17,539 nucleotides of DNA, from contig CAXTFM010000062.1 of the NCBI GenBank assembly GCA_964243435.1, positions 1 through 17,539 on the forward strand, written 5' to 3'. Shown here piece after piece: positions 16,336 to 17,539 of the stretch. The number at the start of each line of letters is the position of its first letter. Position 1 is the first letter of the stretch. A program made the translations under genes and the position numbers. Under the pieces are notes generated by a model that saw nothing but the letters and a program-made list of their open reading frames with translations, was not told the origin of the DNA and did not search any database. Source of the DNA: RH-AL1 sp964243435. GTDB lineage: Bacteria; Pseudomonadota; Alphaproteobacteria; Rhizobiales; Beijerinckiaceae.

Positions 16336-17433
16336 ATGACCTTCATCGACGACGACGCCGCCGCCGGCTTCGACGCCGGGCGCCTCGCCGACGCGATCGC
16401 GTTCCACCGCGCCCACGAGACGTCCTGGCCGGCCTCCATGGTGCTCGCCGACGGGCGCTACGTCGGCACGGCGTCGATCGGCGACCGGCCGGAGCACGCG
16501 GCGGTGATCGGTCCGGTGCGCCCGCGCGGCGGCCCCAACGGCCTCATCCTCCGGCACGGTCGCACCGTTGCCGAATGGGGCGACACCGCGCGCGCGGACA
16601 TGACCTTCTCGGTCAGCAAGTCCTACCTCGCCATCCTCGCCGGGATCGCGCGCGCGGACGGCCTGATCACCGACCTCGACGCACCGGTCGGCGACGGCGT
16701 CGCCGGGCCGTGGTTCGCCTCCGCGCACAACGCCGCGATCACCTGGCGCCACCTGCTGCAGCTCACCAGCGAGTGGGACGGCACGCTGTGGGGCAAGCCG
16801 GACAGCGCCGACCACAACCGCACCGTCGGCGACGGCGCAACGAAGAACGACCGCAAGGGCGAGGCGCGCGCGCTCGCCGCGCCGGGCAGCCATTTCGAGT
16901 ACAACGACGTGCGCGTCAACCTGTTCGCCGCCTGCCTCACCACGCTGTTCCGGCGCCCGCTCGGCGCGGTGCTGCGCGAGCGCGTGATGGACCCGATCGG
17001 CGCGTCGCGGGACTGGGAATGGCACGGCTACGAGGGTGCCGCCGTGACGGTGGAGGGCCGCCTGGTGCCGGCGGTGTCGGGCGGCGGGCACTGGGGCGGC
17101 GGCCTGTTCATCGGCAGCCGCGACCACGCCCTGGTGGGCGCGCTGATGCTGGCGGACGGCGCGTGGCAGGGCCGGCAGGTGCTGCCAGCGGGCTGGGCGC
17201 GGGAGATGACCACGCCCTCGCCGCTCAACCCGCAATACGGTCTGTTCTGGTGGCTGAACGCGGGCGCCGCGCCGCGCTTCCCGAGCGCGCCCGCCGACAG
17301 CGCCTTCGCCCTCGGCGCCGGCACCAGCCTGATCTGGGTCGCGCCGAGCCTCGACCTCGTCGCGGTGCTGCGCTGGATCGACGGGGCCGAGGTCGACGCC
17401 ATGCTGGGCAAGGTCGTCGCGGCGCTGCGGTGA
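16336..17433 (+). CDS. SxxK serine hydrolase, beta-lactamase/NylB-fold family
   Basis: A 365-residue protein with no signal peptide, so probably cytosolic. The active-site Ser-x-x-Lys is SVSK (S92, K95), followed by SYLAILAG. The second motif is read as EYND (Y189) and the third as HWG (252-254), replacing the KTG of true beta-lactamases. This is the pattern of family S12 relatives such as 6-aminohexanoate-dimer hydrolase and esterase EstB, not of drug-hydrolysing AmpC. ITWRHLLQLTSEWDGTLWGK (about 135-154) is a recognisable family stretch. The start is ATG, 28 nt after the DppF-type stop, with a weak GGAAG site. By context it cleaves an imported amide or ester, possibly after the amidase. The family is confident; the reaction is inferred. 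Confidence 0.87.
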   Translation: MTFIDDDAAAGFDAGRLADAIAFHRAHETSWPASMVLADGRYVGTASIGDRPEHAAVIGPVRPRGGPNGLILRHGRTVAEWGDTARADMTFSVSKSYLAILAGIARADGLITDLDAPVGDGVAGPWFASAHNAAITWRHLLQLTSEWDGTLWGKPDSADHNRTVGDGATKNDRKGEARALAAPGSHFEYNDVRVNLFAACLTTLFRRPLGAVLRERVMDPIGASRDWEWHGYEGAAVTVEGRLVPAVSGGGHWGGGLFIGSRDHALVGALMLADGAWQGRQVLPAGWAREMTTPSPLNPQYGLFWWLNAGAAPRFPSAPADSAFALGAGTSLIWVAPSLDLVAVLRWIDGAEVDAMLGKVVAALR

Positions 17434-17438
17434 CGACC

Positions 17439-17454
17439 GGGTTCGATCCTTGCA
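17439..17454 (+). promoter_or_regulatory. Candidate sigma-54 (-24/-12) promoter before the right-edge gene
   Basis: The site GGGTTCGATCCTTGCA has GG-N10-GC geometry and TTGCA at -12, matching 9 of 12 defined bases in TGGCACG-N4-TTGCW. The predicted transcription start near 17465 gives a leader of about 22 nt to the ATG at 17487, with the ribosome site inside it. This is the same geometry as the two elements in the 5027-5166 region. Confidence 0.4.
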
Positions 17455-17473
17455 CGGGCGGTGCGACGGGAAC

Positions 17474-17480
17474 GAGGGGG
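17474..17480 (+). promoter_or_regulatory. Shine-Dalgarno site for the right-edge gene
   Basis: GAGGGGG stands 6 nt before the ATG at 17487, giving strong support that a real gene starts there even though only 53 nt of it are in the window. Confidence 0.65.
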
Positions 17481-17486
17481 TGCGTG

Positions 17487-17539
17487 ATGGATCGTCGCCA
17501 GTTCGTGGCCGGGTCAAGCGCGGCGGCAGCGGCGGCGCT
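17487..17539 (+). CDS. Partial Tat-signal protein, possibly the binding protein of importer 2
   Basis: Only the first 17 codons are present, reading MDRRQFVAGSSAAAAAA and then running off the window. The pattern RRQFVAG followed by an Ala-rich stretch is a twin-arginine signal peptide start. A good ribosome site precedes it. Importer 2 has two permeases and two ATPases but no substrate-binding protein, so an SBP_bac_5 protein here is the natural guess. The Tat signal of the importer-1 binding protein supports this by analogy. Another exported enzyme is possible. The identity rests on context only; the gene start itself is fairly secure. Confidence 0.6.
   Translation, partial: MDRRQFVAGSSAAAAAA

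Noticed and set aside
16336..17433. Reading the SxxK protein as an antibiotic-resistance beta-lactamase
   Set aside because: There is no signal peptide and no KTG motif, and the context is catabolic transport; the family includes esterases and oligomer hydrolases, so a resistance call is not supported.

Overview
The window is very GC-rich (about 70% by eye) with strongly G/C-ending codons, twin-arginine (Tat) exported substrate-binding proteins, few and short intergenic gaps, and many 4-8 nt gene overlaps. This suggests a high-GC proteobacterium, most likely an alphaproteobacterium (inference from style and gene families; no phylogenetic marker gene is present). I see no rRNA, tRNA, CRISPR, transposase, phage or plasmid gene. 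It reads as a chromosomal catabolic/uptake region.

Layout. (1) 112-2396, plus strand: an MFS organic-anion transporter followed by a DapA-superfamily lyase, a likely two-gene operon for a small carboxylic or sugar acid. (2) 5026-2404, minus strand, converging on (1) with only 7 nt between the stops: two M20 metallo-amidohydrolases, one AbgB-like and one HipO-like. (3) 5167-10786, plus strand, divergent from (2): a complete peptide/opine-type ABC importer made of a Tat-signal binding protein, two permeases and one fused double-ATPase of GsiA type. (4) 10812-12233: an amidase-signature hydrolase. (5) 12439-16307: a second Dpp/Opp-type importer core (two permeases, two separate ATPases with C-terminal Cys motifs) without its own binding protein. 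(6) 16336-17433: an SxxK serine hydrolase of the beta-lactamase/NylB fold family. (7) 17487 to the window edge: the first 17 codons of another Tat-exported protein, plausibly the missing binding protein of importer 2.

How it may work together (inference): amide- or peptide-linked compounds are captured by periplasmic binding proteins, imported by two ABC systems, and cleaved in the cytosol by four different hydrolases (two M20, one amidase-signature, one SxxK). The closest conceptual parallels are AbgAB p-aminobenzoyl-glutamate use and the NylA (amidase-signature) plus NylB (SxxK) division of labour on cyclic and linear amide oligomers.

The most notable non-coding signal is a set of three sigma-54-like -24/-12 elements (GG-N10-GC with TTGC at -12). 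Two are back to back in the 137 bp divergent region, one facing each operon, and one lies just before the Tat-signal gene at the right edge. Each is at a distance suited to a short 5' leader ahead of the predicted start codon. The other gaps inspected have no match. This suggests a nitrogen- or substrate-responsive, enhancer-dependent regulon.
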